Positions 1 to 7,405 of a stretch of 22,578 nt of DNA are shown one piece after another (the first letter of the stretch is position 1; every line of letters starts with the position of its first letter). Location of the stretch: NCBI GenBank assembly GCA_046263155.1, contig JBHELF010000035.1, positions 1 to 22,578 on the forward strand, written 5' to 3'. This DNA is from DATADF01 sp046263155. GTDB lineage: Bacteria > Actinomycetota > CADDZG01 > WHSQ01. The translations under genes and the position numbers were made by a program. The notes below the pieces were generated by a model. It was not told the DNA's origin. It ran no database searches and was given only the letters and a program-made list of their open reading frames with translations.

Positions 1-426
1 GCGAATGATGGCCTGTTCGATCAGGGGGGCCGTGCGCTTGGCGCGCTCCCCAAGAGCGGCCTCGTTGACCGGGACGGGTCGCCAGGCGAGCAACTCGATT
101 CCCTCTTCGGCGCAGGCTAGTTCGACCACAGAGCGCGCAGGTATGGGGGCGTCGGGAGCGGAAAAGAGGACCGCTACTCCCAGACGTTCGGTGTCGGCCG
201 ACTCTCCGGGGATCTCCGCGGCCAGAAGGTCGCGGGGAATGGGCAGCAGCATGCCGGCCCCGTCGCCGGTTAGGGAGTCGGCGGCAACCGCGCCCCGATG
301 CCGCACGCGGCAGAGAGCCTCGAGGCCGGCATCGACCATGGCCCGGGAGACACGCCCGCGCGCGTCGGCCACGAAACCGATCCCGCATGCGTCCCGCTCA
401 TCGCGCCGGGGGTCGTAGAGGCGCAT
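1..426 (-). CDS. gltB: Glutamate synthase large subunit, N-terminal part (runs off window)
   Basis: This is the first 142 codons of the large subunit of NADPH/ferredoxin glutamate synthase, which makes two glutamates from glutamine and 2-oxoglutarate in the cytoplasm. The minus-strand reading starts at ATG 426-424 and is open to the window edge. It carries the class II glutamine amidotransferase signature. After a 13-residue leader comes DACGIGFVAD, where Cys14 would be the N-terminal nucleophile exposed by propeptide removal. The family segment RVRHRGAVAADSLTGDGAG follows, then GMLLPIP. An SD-like GGAAGGG lies 5 nt before the ATG. The leader is short compared with the E. coli enzyme, but short propeptides are common in the family. 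The FMN, FeS and synthase domains lie outside the window. The amidotransferase assignment is firm; gltB rather than another class II amidotransferase rests on the motif spacing. Confidence 0.88.
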   Translation of the reverse strand, partial: MRLYDPRRDERDACGIGFVADARGRVSRAMVDAGLEALCRVRHRGAVAADSLTGDGAGMLLPIPRDLLAAEIPGESADTERLGVAVLFSAPDAPIPARSVVELACAEEGIELLAWRPVPVNEAALGERAKRTAPLIEQAIIR

Positions 427-458
427 CGCGACCCTTCCTGGGCACCCAGGGGAAGAGA

Positions 459-485
459 AAAGGCGCCCCGCTCGGGAGCGCCTTT
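459..485 (-). terminator. Intrinsic terminator-like hairpin between the FTR1 gene and gltB
   Basis: On the minus strand the stem AAAGGCGC (485-478) pairs with GCGCCTTT (466-459) around an 11-nt loop. It is followed by a pyrimidine run starting TTTTCTCTTCC. It lies 59 nt after the FTR1-gene stop and 33 nt before the gltB start, so it could end the FTR1 transcript or attenuate gltB. Confidence 0.65.
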
Positions 486-543
486 GCTCGTTGGAGCCCT
501 ACGTTACCGCGACCCGCGATCTACTCCAAGTCAATCCGCTCGG

Positions 544-1401
544 TTAGGCGGCTTGGGGCTCGGTGGCCGGAGCGGCTTTCAGCGCTGGAACCGACCTGGT
601 CCGCAGCATGAAGGCGGTTCCTACCGGGATCAGGTAAAGGAAATAGACGACCAGCATCTCGATCGAGGGGTTGGGAGACCAGCCGAAGAGGCCCTGGAGG
701 AAGTCCGCCCCCTGGCTCTCGTCCGGGTTCAGCGCCGTGACCGAGCTCACGTCGTAGACGTGCTCGGTTGCCGTCGGGATGAAGCCTGCCTCCTGAAACT
801 CGTGCACTCCCTTGGCCAGCAGGCCGGCCGCAAACAGGAGAATGAGTAGCCCCGTCACACGGAAGAAGAGGCGCAGATTGACCCGCCGGCTTCCGCGATA
901 GACGAGGTAGCCGATTCCGGCGGCGATCGCGAGTCCGATCAGCCCACCTAGGAACTGAGCCCCGCTCGATTCCTCCCCGACCGTCGTACCGAGCAGGAAG
1001 AGAGCCGACTCGAGTCCCTCCCGGAGGATGGCGACAAACGCAATCGCAGCCAGCGCCTTGGCCGAACCCGCCTCTAGCGCGGCATCCACCTTGCGCTGCA
1101 GATCACCTTTGATGTATTTCGCCTGGCGGGCCATCCAGAAGATCATCCAGCTCAACACCCCCACGGCCGTGAAGGCGACGACGCCCTCGGTGATTTCCTC
1201 GCCGCGACCTTCCAGCCCACCGATGGCCGCGAACACCACGATTCCCGCGACGATCGAGAGCCCGACCCCGGCACCGACGCCTGTCCAAACGGTGGGGAAT
1301 TCGCCCTCTCGGCCCAGTCGTTTCAGATAGGCCAGGACGATCGCGACGATCAACGCGGCCTCGAGACCTTCCCGCAACATGACGAGCAGTCCGCTACCCA
1401 C
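544..1401 (-). CDS. FTR1-family high-affinity iron permease (EfeU-like)
   Basis: This 285-residue polytopic inner-membrane protein is of the FTR1/EfeU type, which imports ferric iron after oxidation of Fe(II). The two hallmark REGLE iron-binding motifs are present at residues 10-14 and 127-131, each inside a hydrophobic helix. About seven helices can be seen, and a cytoplasmic K/R-rich turn follows helix 3. The C-terminus is a short Ala/Pro tail. The start is GTG with AAGGAGG only 4 nt upstream, which decides it. It lies 93 nt downstream of the DtxR-type regulator on the same strand. That gap holds a TTGACA -35 element and an imperfect palindrome suited to metal-dependent repression. No EfeO or EfeB partner is in the window, so it may work alone or with unlinked partners. 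Confidence 0.92.
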   Translation of the reverse strand: MGSGLLVMLREGLEAALIVAIVLAYLKRLGREGEFPTVWTGVGAGVGLSIVAGIVVFAAIGGLEGRGEEITEGVVAFTAVGVLSWMIFWMARQAKYIKGDLQRKVDAALEAGSAKALAAIAFVAILREGLESALFLLGTTVGEESSGAQFLGGLIGLAIAAGIGYLVYRGSRRVNLRLFFRVTGLLILLFAAGLLAKGVHEFQEAGFIPTATEHVYDVSSVTALNPDESQGADFLQGLFGWSPNPSIEMLVVYFLYLIPVGTAFMLRTRSVPALKAAPATEPQAA

Positions 1402-1436
1402 CGGGCCTCCTTGTTCGGGTTGCCGAAGACAGACTC

Positions 1437-1466
1437 TTAGGTATCCCTTACTCGGCGCTTTGTCAA
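1437..1466 (-). promoter_or_regulatory. Promoter with candidate DtxR/IdeR-like operator for the FTR1 gene
   Basis: On the minus strand a perfect TTGACA (1466-1461) is followed, 17 nt later, by TACCTA (1443-1438) as a possible -10. The -10 region overlaps an imperfect palindrome, read on the plus strand as TTAGGTATCCCTTA (1437-1450). Its left half matches the TTAGGT half-site of the actinobacterial DtxR/IdeR box; the right half is degenerate. The neighbouring regulator at 1495-2187 is the obvious candidate ligand. The promoter elements are seen; binding is inferred. Confidence 0.5.
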
Positions 1467-1494
1467 ACGGCCGGCGACCGACGCGCGAACGTGG

Positions 1495-2187
1495 CTATGC
1501 GGAGTGGGGCAGCACCCAGAGGTTGTCGGCGAGCGTGTTCCCCAAGGCGACGCGCTCGCCGTCGACCTCGAGCGTCCGAGTGCCATCCGGCGAAACCTCG
1601 ACGACCTTCAGATCGCGCCCCGGCATGAGGTTGTGATCCTCCAGGTATTTGAGGACGTCGTGGACGAGCTCGACGTCCTCGAGCAGGCGGGTGAGGCGTC
1701 CGCTCTCACCGGTCGACATCGATGCGACCGGCTTGAGATTGGACCAGGGAATCGCAGAGTGTGTGCCGGGGATCGGATTTCCATGGGGACAGGTCGGCTC
1801 GCCTTCGAGCTTGGACAGGATCGCTTCCTCGACTTCGGGGGTCATGACTTTTTCCCAGTCCTCGGCCTGTTCGTGACAGAGGTGCCAGGGGATGCCGAGG
1901 ATGTCCGTGAGCATCCTCTCGGCGAGCCGGTGACGGCGCACCAATGCTTCCGCGAGCGTTCTTCCCTTCGGGGTCAAAGAGATTTCGCGCGCGCCGTCGA
2001 TGTCGACATACCCGTCGGACACGAGTCGTTTGACCCCTTCGGAAACGGTGGCCGCGGCGAGACCGAGACGGTCGCCGATGCGCGCTTGAAGGATTCGTTG
2101 CCCCTCCTCCTCGAGTTCGTAGATGGCCTCGAGGTATTCCTTGGAGGCGGGGTTCAACGTCTTCAGATCGGGAGACGGGTCGACCAT
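1495..2187 (-). CDS. DtxR/MntR-family metal-dependent transcriptional repressor
   Basis: This 230-residue cytoplasmic repressor has an N-terminal winged helix (about 12-75), the metal-binding dimerisation domain (about 76-145, ending in the family GNPIPG at 136-141) and a C-terminal FeoA/SH3-like domain (about 150-225). Aligned to DtxR, ancillary-site residues His79, Glu83 and His98 are His86, Glu90 and His105. The primary-site residues Met10, Cys102, Glu105 and His106 become Glu17, Glu109, Glu112 and Lys113, so metal choice may be nearer to MntR (Asp8, Glu11, Glu99, Glu102). The gene precedes an FTR1 iron permease, which suggests it controls metal uptake. ATG 2187 has no SD but sits 6 nt after a TAATGT hexamer, so the mRNA is probably leaderless. 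The family call is secure; calling it IdeR or MntR is not justified. Confidence 0.9.
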   Translation of the reverse strand: MVDPSPDLKTLNPASKEYLEAIYELEEEGQRILQARIGDRLGLAAATVSEGVKRLVSDGYVDIDGAREISLTPKGRTLAEALVRRHRLAERMLTDILGIPWHLCHEQAEDWEKVMTPEVEEAILSKLEGEPTCPHGNPIPGTHSAIPWSNLKPVASMSTGESGRLTRLLEDVELVHDVLKYLEDHNLMPGRDLKVVEVSPDGTRTLEVDGERVALGNTLADNLWVLPHSA

Positions 2188-2193
2188 GCATCT

Positions 2194-2199
2194 ACATTA
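2194..2199 (-). promoter_or_regulatory. -10 element of the DtxR-family gene (leaderless)
   Basis: On the minus strand TAATGT occupies exactly -12 to -7 relative to the ATG at 2187, so transcription would begin at the start codon. There is no SD upstream of that ATG and no clear -35 box. Confidence 0.6.
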
Positions 2200-2221
2200 C
2201 TGGCCGGGACACGCCGACCTG

Positions 2222-2227
2222 TAGGCT
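2222..2227 (+). promoter_or_regulatory. -10 element of polA (leaderless)
   Basis: TAGGCT fits TANNNT and lies exactly at -12 to -7 relative to the polA ATG at 2234, predicting a leaderless mRNA. No SD precedes the ATG. The divergent -10 of the DtxR-type gene is only 22 bp away. Confidence 0.6.
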
Positions 2228-2233
2228 CGATAA

Positions 2234-4939
2234 ATGGCACCTGCAAAGCAATCGAGGCGCCCGAAGCTCCTCCTGATCGACGGTCATTCCTTGGCTTTCC
2301 GGGCCTTCTATGCGCTTCCGGAAGATCTGCAGACTTCACACGGGACGCACACGAACGCGGTCTACGGCTTCACGGCGATGCTCATCAAGGTTCTCCAAGA
2401 CGAGAAGCCCGATCACATCGCCTGCTGCTTCGACATGGGTTCCTCGGAGGAGCGAGTTGCGGAGTTCGCCGACTACAAGAGCAATCGGAGCGAGGCCCCC
2501 GATCTCTTCTCCGGTCAGGTTCCGCTCATCTTCGAAGTACTGAAGGTCATGCGCATCCCCGTTTTTGCGATCGAGGGCCAGGAGGCCGACGACGTCATCG
2601 CCTTCCTCGCCAAGTGCGCCGAGCGAGAGGGAGCGGACGTTCGCATCGTGACGGGGGACCGCGACTTCTTCCAGATCGTCAACAAGAAGATCCACGTCCT
2701 CTACAACCGCCGCGGGATCTCAGACATCGTGGAGATGGACGCCAAGGCGGTCGAGGAGAAGTACGGGGTGCCGCCGTCCAAGTACGTCGATCTCAAGGCG
2801 CTCGAGGGTGACGCCTCGGACAATCTTCCCGGGGTGCCCGGTGTGGGGACGAAGACGGCGGCGAAGCTGGTGCAGGCTTACGGCAGCGCCGAGAAGGCCG
2901 TAGCGCACGCGGCCGAGCAGACCCCAAAGCTGGCCCAGAATCTCACCGCGCATGCCGAGCAAGTCGCGATCAACAAACGTCTGACGACGCTCAAGGAAGT
3001 GCCGATCGAGGCTTCCCTCGAGGACATGAAGATGGGGGCCTGGGACCTCGACGAGCTCCGTGAGCTATTCACATCGCTCGAATTCAGAACGCTTCATGAG
3101 CGGTTGATGTCGGACCTTCCGGAAGCGGCCGAGGGCGAAGGGACTCCGTTCGAGGTCGAAGTGCGCGTCGCCGCAACCGAGGCCGATGTCGGAGAACTGG
3201 CCTCCGAACTGGCCGCGCAATCTGAGTTCGCGCTCGACCTCGTGCCTGTGGAAGCGCGGGGCAACCCGCGCTCGCTCGCCTTCTCTTGGGGGGAGGGCCG
3301 GGTCGCCTTTGTACCGGTCGGTCCGGATGGCGTGACGGTCGAACAAGTCGGTGAGTTGCTCACCCCGGTCCTCAAAAGTGGTGACATCACAAAGGTCGTT
3401 CACGGAGCGCGGCCCATCCTGCTCTCGCTCGGCGCGTCGGGCATGCGCCTCGAGGGCCTTCGGTTCGATACCCACGTGGGCGCGTATCTGCTCGACCCCG
3501 CGGCGACGGACTATGCCCTCAATGAGATAGCGCGCAAATACACCGGCCGCGAATTGAAGGCCGTGGATGGAATAGAACGCGACGAAGGGGGCCAGGGCGC
3601 GCTCGACCTCGAGGGCGGCGCGGACCTGGCCGTCGACGCGGAGGAAGGGTCTCTGCGCGCGCTGGCGGTGGCCGAGATCGCCTCCGCCGTTGAACCTGAG
3701 CTCGACCGGCTCGGCATGGTCGACCTCTACCGACGGATCGAACACCCGCTGATACCGGTACTGACGAGGATGGAGCAGCTCGGCGTTCGTATTGATCTCG
3801 AGTATCTGAACGACATCGCGACGGACCTCGACAAGAAGATCGGCGAGCTCGAGGCGGAATGCTACGAACTCGCGGGGGAGCGTCTGAACCTCGGATCGCC
3901 CACGCAGCTGCGTGTTCTCCTGTACGACAAGCTCGGGCTGAAGACGACGCGGCGCACCAAGACGGGACTGTCCACCGATGCCCGAGCCCTCGTCCAGCTC
4001 GTGGATCAGCACCCCTTCGTCGGCAAGCTCCTCGAATACCGAGAGCTCGCGAAGCTAAAGAACACCTACGTCGACGCTCTTCCGCCCCTCGTGGACCCGC
4101 GGGACGGTCGCGTGCATACGACATACGACCAAACGATCACGACCACCGGGCGACTCTCGAGCACGAATCCGAACCTGATGAACATCCCGGTGCGAACGGA
4201 AATCGGACGGAAGATCCGCCGAGCGTTCGTCCCTGCAGAGGGATACGTCCTCCTGTCGGCCGACTACTCCCAGATCGAATTGCGTGTGATGGCTCACCTC
4301 TCGGAGGACCCGATCCTTCTCGACGTATTTCAGCGGGAGGAGGACGTGCACGCCGCAACCGCCGCGCGCATATACGGGATGGCGCCCGAGGACCTCAAGA
4401 CGAGGCACCGATCGGTGGCCAAGATGGTCAACTATGGCCTCTCTTACGGGATGGGAGCTCCCGGCTTGGCGGACCGGCTCAACGTCCCGATCGAGGAGGC
4501 TAAGCAGGTCATGGATGCCTACTTCGAGCAATTCGCCGGAGTGAAGGAGTTCCTCGACTCACTCGTGACGCGCGCGCACGCGGACGGTTTCACCACGACC
4601 ATGTTCGGCCGCCGCCGTTACCTGCCCGAGCTCGGCAGCGGCAATCCGCGAGTGCGCGCCATCGGCGAACGACAGGCTCTCAACGCTCCCATACAAGGAG
4701 CGGCCGCCGACATCATGAAGCTGGCGATGATCGAAGTCGATCGTTTGCTTCCCGAGCGCGCTCCCGACACTCGAATGATCCTCACCGTTCACGACGAGCT
4801 CGTATTCGAGGTCCCCGAGGGGAATGAGGCTGAAGCCGCCGAAATCGTGACGGCCGCGATGACTTCCGTTTCCGAAATGAAGGTGCCCTTGAAGGTCGAC
4901 GTTTCCTTGGGAAAGAGCTGGGCAGAAGCGAAGGAGTAG
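2234..4939 (+). CDS. polA: DNA polymerase I
   Basis: This 901-residue protein fills gaps and removes RNA primers in replication and excision repair. The N-terminal 5'-nuclease domain (about 10-290) starts with LLLIDGHSLAFRAFYALP and has the helix-hairpin-helix run LPGVPGVGTKTA. The central exonuclease-like domain (about 310-500) keeps Asp335 but has Val337 where the E. coli enzyme has the second metal-binding acid, so proofreading is probably absent, as in other actinobacterial Pol I. The polymerase domain has motif A (SADYSQIELRV, catalytic Asp677), the O-helix with Lys730 and Tyr734, and motif C (VHDE, Asp854 and Glu855). The usual O-helix residue in E. coli is Phe762; Tyr here predicts ready ddNTP use. 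The gene is divergent from the DtxR-type regulator and upstream of rpsA. Confidence 0.98.
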   Translation: MAPAKQSRRPKLLLIDGHSLAFRAFYALPEDLQTSHGTHTNAVYGFTAMLIKVLQDEKPDHIACCFDMGSSEERVAEFADYKSNRSEAPDLFSGQVPLIFEVLKVMRIPVFAIEGQEADDVIAFLAKCAEREGADVRIVTGDRDFFQIVNKKIHVLYNRRGISDIVEMDAKAVEEKYGVPPSKYVDLKALEGDASDNLPGVPGVGTKTAAKLVQAYGSAEKAVAHAAEQTPKLAQNLTAHAEQVAINKRLTTLKEVPIEASLEDMKMGAWDLDELRELFTSLEFRTLHERLMSDLPEAAEGEGTPFEVEVRVAATEADVGELASELAAQSEFALDLVPVEARGNPRSLAFSWGEGRVAFVPVGPDGVTVEQVGELLTPVLKSGDITKVVHGARPILLSLGASGMRLEGLRFDTHVGAYLLDPAATDYALNEIARKYTGRELKAVDGIERDEGGQGALDLEGGADLAVDAEEGSLRALAVAEIASAVEPELDRLGMVDLYRRIEHPLIPVLTRMEQLGVRIDLEYLNDIATDLDKKIGELEAECYELAGERLNLGSPTQLRVLLYDKLGLKTTRRTKTGLSTDARALVQLVDQHPFVGKLLEYRELAKLKNTYVDALPPLVDPRDGRVHTTYDQTITTTGRLSSTNPNLMNIPVRTEIGRKIRRAFVPAEGYVLLSADYSQIELRVMAHLSEDPILLDVFQREEDVHAATAARIYGMAPEDLKTRHRSVAKMVNYGLSYGMGAPGLADRLNVPIEEAKQVMDAYFEQFAGVKEFLDSLVTRAHADGFTTTMFGRRRYLPELGSGNPRVRAIGERQALNAPIQGAAADIMKLAMIEVDRLLPERAPDTRMILTVHDELVFEVPEGNEAEAAEIVTAAMTSVSEMKVPLKVDVSLGKSWAEAKE

Positions 4940-4962
4940 GAGCGAGGAGGTAGCCCAGCCCC

Positions 4963-4992
4963 TATACTTCTTCGCGCCCCCTACGTGGGGGC
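4963..4992 (+). promoter_or_regulatory. rpsA promoter -10 and 5'-terminal leader hairpin
   Basis: TATACT at 4963-4968 is a strong -10 and places the mRNA start near 4975. From 4976 the stem GCCCCC pairs with GGGGGC (4987-4992) around the loop TACGT, so the rpsA leader would begin with a GC-rich hairpin about 28 nt before the ATG. The hairpin is followed by AAATTTCTG, so it could also act as a weak polA terminator. No convincing -35 is visible. Confidence 0.55.
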
Positions 4993-5020
4993 AAATTTCT
5001 GTAAGGAGGAACCCACCTAT

Positions 5021-6784
5021 ATGACGGAAGAAAGCGGGGCTGCTCAAGCCTCGGAGGAGCAAACGTTGCCGGACGGACGAGGCGGCGTGATCACCAGAAC
5101 CGCACCTTCAACCTCAGGCGAGACCTTTGCAGGCGGCGTCATCGTTGAGAACGACGTCGGTGATTCAGATGAGGAACTGCTCGCCGCCATCGAAGCCACC
5201 ATTCGACCGTTCGACGAGGGCGATCTCGTCACCGGCACGGTGGTAAAGATCGACAAAGACGAGGTCTTGCTCGACATCGGCTACAAGTCCGAGGGCGTGA
5301 TCCCTGCGCGCGAGCTCTCGATCCGAAATGACGTCGATCCCTCTCAGGTGGTCGATATCGGCGACGAGGTCGAGGCCCTCGTTCTCCAGAAGGAGGACGC
5401 CGACGGCCGGCTCATCCTGTCTAAGAAGCGCGCACAGTACGAGCGCGCTTGGGGACGCATCGAAGAGATCAAGAACCGCGACGGCACCGTGATCGGTCCG
5501 GTGATCGAAGTAGTAAAAGGTGGGCTCATCCTCGATATCGGTCTGCGCGGTTTCCTTCCGGCCTCGCTCGTGGAGATGAGACGTGTCCGCGATCTCCAGC
5601 CCTATGTCGGCAAAGAGTTGGAGTGCCGCATCATCGAACTGGATAAGAACCGCAACAATGTCGTCCTCTCGCGGCGGAAGTTCCTGGAGGAGTCGCAGGC
5701 CGAGCAGAGGCACGACTTCCTGACGTCGCTAACGAAGGGCGAGATCCGTACCGGAGTCGTTTCTTCGATCGTCAACTTCGGGGCCTTTGTCGATCTCGGC
5801 GGAGTCGATGGCCTCGTCCATGTCTCGGAGCTGTCCTGGAAGCATGTCGACCATCCCAGCGAGGTCGTAGACGTGGGAGCGGAAGTCAACGTCGAGGTTC
5901 TCGACGTCGATCTCGAGCGTGAGCGAGTCTCGCTCTCGCTGAAGGCGACCCAGGAGGATCCCTGGCGACAGTTCGCCCGACGTCACGAGGTCGGAGACGT
6001 CATCGAGGGCCGCGTCACGAAGTTGGTTCCCTTCGGGGCGTTCGTCGAGCTCGACGATGCGATCGAGGGCCTGGTACACATCTCCGAGCTGGCCGAGCAT
6101 CACGTCGAGCGGGCCGAGGACGAGGTCGGGGTGCACGACCGCGTCGAGGTCAAAATCATCGACATCGATCTCGAACGACGCCGCATCAGCCTGTCCCGCA
6201 AGCAAGCGCTGAAGCCCGAGGGGGAGGTCGCGGTGCCTGCGGGCGAGGAGGCCCCGTCCGCGGACATCCAACTCGAACCCGAAGAGGCGGAGCTCGAGGT
6301 CGAGGCGCGCGAGGCATCGGAGGCAGTGGGGGTTGCGACGGAGTCACCTTCCGACCGTCCGCACACCGATGAAGAACTCGTGGCTGCGGCGGAGTCCGCC
6401 CCTGAGATTTCGGTCGAGACGACAACGCCTGAGATGGGCGACGTCGAGGGAACCGGAGCCGTCTCTCCTGCTGAAGAAAAGGAGGAGGCGGAACTCATCG
6501 CCCACATGTCGCCGGACGCCTCTCCCGAAGGACTCGAGGGAGTGACCGCCGCGGAGCCCGATACGCCCTCCATGGAAGTGCGAATCAATCAGGAGGAGCG
6601 AGACCCGGGGGCCGCGCCGGGTGAGGCGATCGCCGATCTGCTCTCCGAGGAGGCTCCGGTTGTTGCCGCCGAGGGCGAAGAGGGCGACGAAGAGGAAGCG
6701 GGTGAACCTCTCGAGCCGCGCGACTCAACCGGCGAGGAATCGATCGAGTCGATCGTGGAAGACCTCAAGCGCCGCAAGCGCTAG
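5021..6784 (+). CDS. rpsA: 30S ribosomal protein S1 with long acidic C-terminal tail
   Basis: This protein binds mRNA on the 30S subunit and helps initiation. The 587 residues hold an acidic N-terminal extension and four S1 OB-fold repeats at about 66-136, 154-220, 238-309 and 324-395. The last two are the most canonical, with VNFGAFVDLGGVDGLVH and VPFGAFVELDDAIEGLVH. Residues 396-587 form a long, low-complexity tail dominated by Glu, Ala, Pro and Ser that ends in a basic KRRKR. Mycobacterial S1 has a similar four-repeat core but is about 100 residues shorter. The start is ATG 5021, preceded by AAGGAGG at 5003-5009; a start at 4985 would leave the SD inside the gene. It follows polA by 81 nt with its own -10, and coaE begins 18 nt after it. 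Confidence 0.96.
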   Translation: MTEESGAAQASEEQTLPDGRGGVITRTAPSTSGETFAGGVIVENDVGDSDEELLAAIEATIRPFDEGDLVTGTVVKIDKDEVLLDIGYKSEGVIPARELSIRNDVDPSQVVDIGDEVEALVLQKEDADGRLILSKKRAQYERAWGRIEEIKNRDGTVIGPVIEVVKGGLILDIGLRGFLPASLVEMRRVRDLQPYVGKELECRIIELDKNRNNVVLSRRKFLEESQAEQRHDFLTSLTKGEIRTGVVSSIVNFGAFVDLGGVDGLVHVSELSWKHVDHPSEVVDVGAEVNVEVLDVDLERERVSLSLKATQEDPWRQFARRHEVGDVIEGRVTKLVPFGAFVELDDAIEGLVHISELAEHHVERAEDEVGVHDRVEVKIIDIDLERRRISLSRKQALKPEGEVAVPAGEEAPSADIQLEPEEAELEVEAREASEAVGVATESPSDRPHTDEELVAAAESAPEISVETTTPEMGDVEGTGAVSPAEEKEEAELIAHMSPDASPEGLEGVTAAEPDTPSMEVRINQEERDPGAAPGEAIADLLSEEAPVVAAEGEEGDEEEAGEPLEPRDSTGEESIESIVEDLKRRKR

Positions 6785-6802
6785 CACCTCTCCACTGTCG
6801 CG

Positions 6803-7405
6803 ATGATCGTCGTCGGTCTTACCGGCGGAATCGGATCCGGAAAGTCCACTCTCGCGGTATTGCTCGCGGAGCGCGGAGCCCAGGTCATCGACGCCGATCT
6901 TCTGGGACATGACGCAGTACGGCCGGGGCGGCCCGCCTGGCACTCGATCGTCGATCAATTTGGCGACGAGGTGTTGGTCCCCGCAACGATGGAGATCGAT
7001 CGGAGGCGTCTGGCCGAGATCGTCTTCTCCAACAAGACGAAACTCGCGGCGCTCAACGCCATCGTCCATCCGGTGATAGTCAAAGGGATCGCGGACGCGC
7101 TGGAGCGCCTCGTGGACACGGACGAGATCGTGATCCTCGATGCCGCACTGATAGTGGAGCTGGGTCTCGATGCGACGCTCGATCACCTCATTGTGGTGCA
7201 GGCGTCGGAGCCGGTCCGGCAGCACAGGTTGATGCGCACCCGAGGTATGGCGCTGGACGCGATCAAGCAACGCATCGGAGCGCAGAGCTCTCCCGAGGAG
7301 CTTCTGGCCAAGGCGGACATCGTCGTGCAGAACGACGGATCGCTCGAAGACCTGGCCGCTGAGGCGGACCGAGTCTGGAAGGAACTCGAACGTCTGCGCC
7401 CATGA
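6803..7405 (+). CDS. coaE: Dephospho-CoA kinase
   Basis: CoaE phosphorylates the 3'-hydroxyl of dephospho-CoA with ATP, the last step of coenzyme A synthesis. The 200-residue length is typical of the family. The P-loop GGIGSGKS is at residues 8-15. VIDADLLGHDAVRPG carries the acidic residue and the CoA-binding region, HPVI follows, and the lid segment RTRGM is near 148-152. It starts 18 nt after rpsA, so it is probably co-transcribed, and its TGA overlaps the ATG of the next gene as ATGA, implying translational coupling. rpsA next to coaE is the usual actinobacterial arrangement. In some relatives CoaE carries a fused C-terminal UPF0157 domain; here that is absent and a separate HAD gene follows. 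Confidence 0.96.
   Translation: MIVVGLTGGIGSGKSTLAVLLAERGAQVIDADLLGHDAVRPGRPAWHSIVDQFGDEVLVPATMEIDRRRLAEIVFSNKTKLAALNAIVHPVIVKGIADALERLVDTDEIVILDAALIVELGLDATLDHLIVVQASEPVRQHRLMRTRGMALDAIKQRIGAQSSPEELLAKADIVVQNDGSLEDLAAEADRVWKELERLRP

Noticed and set aside
1504..2811. Long plus-strand open frame of 435 codons across the DtxR-type gene and the start of polA
   Set aside because: It is the antisense of the DtxR-type gene and a wrong frame of polA. Both real genes show clear family motifs, and the shadow protein is Arg/Pro-rich without any.
3065..4012. Minus-strand open frame of 315 codons inside polA, with similar ones in uvrA
   Set aside because: They lie wholly within strongly conserved genes and resemble no protein family.
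4985..5020. Longer N-terminus for ribosomal protein S1
   Set aside because: It would place the AAGGAGG SD and part of the leader hairpin inside the gene; ATG 5021 fits the SD and family.
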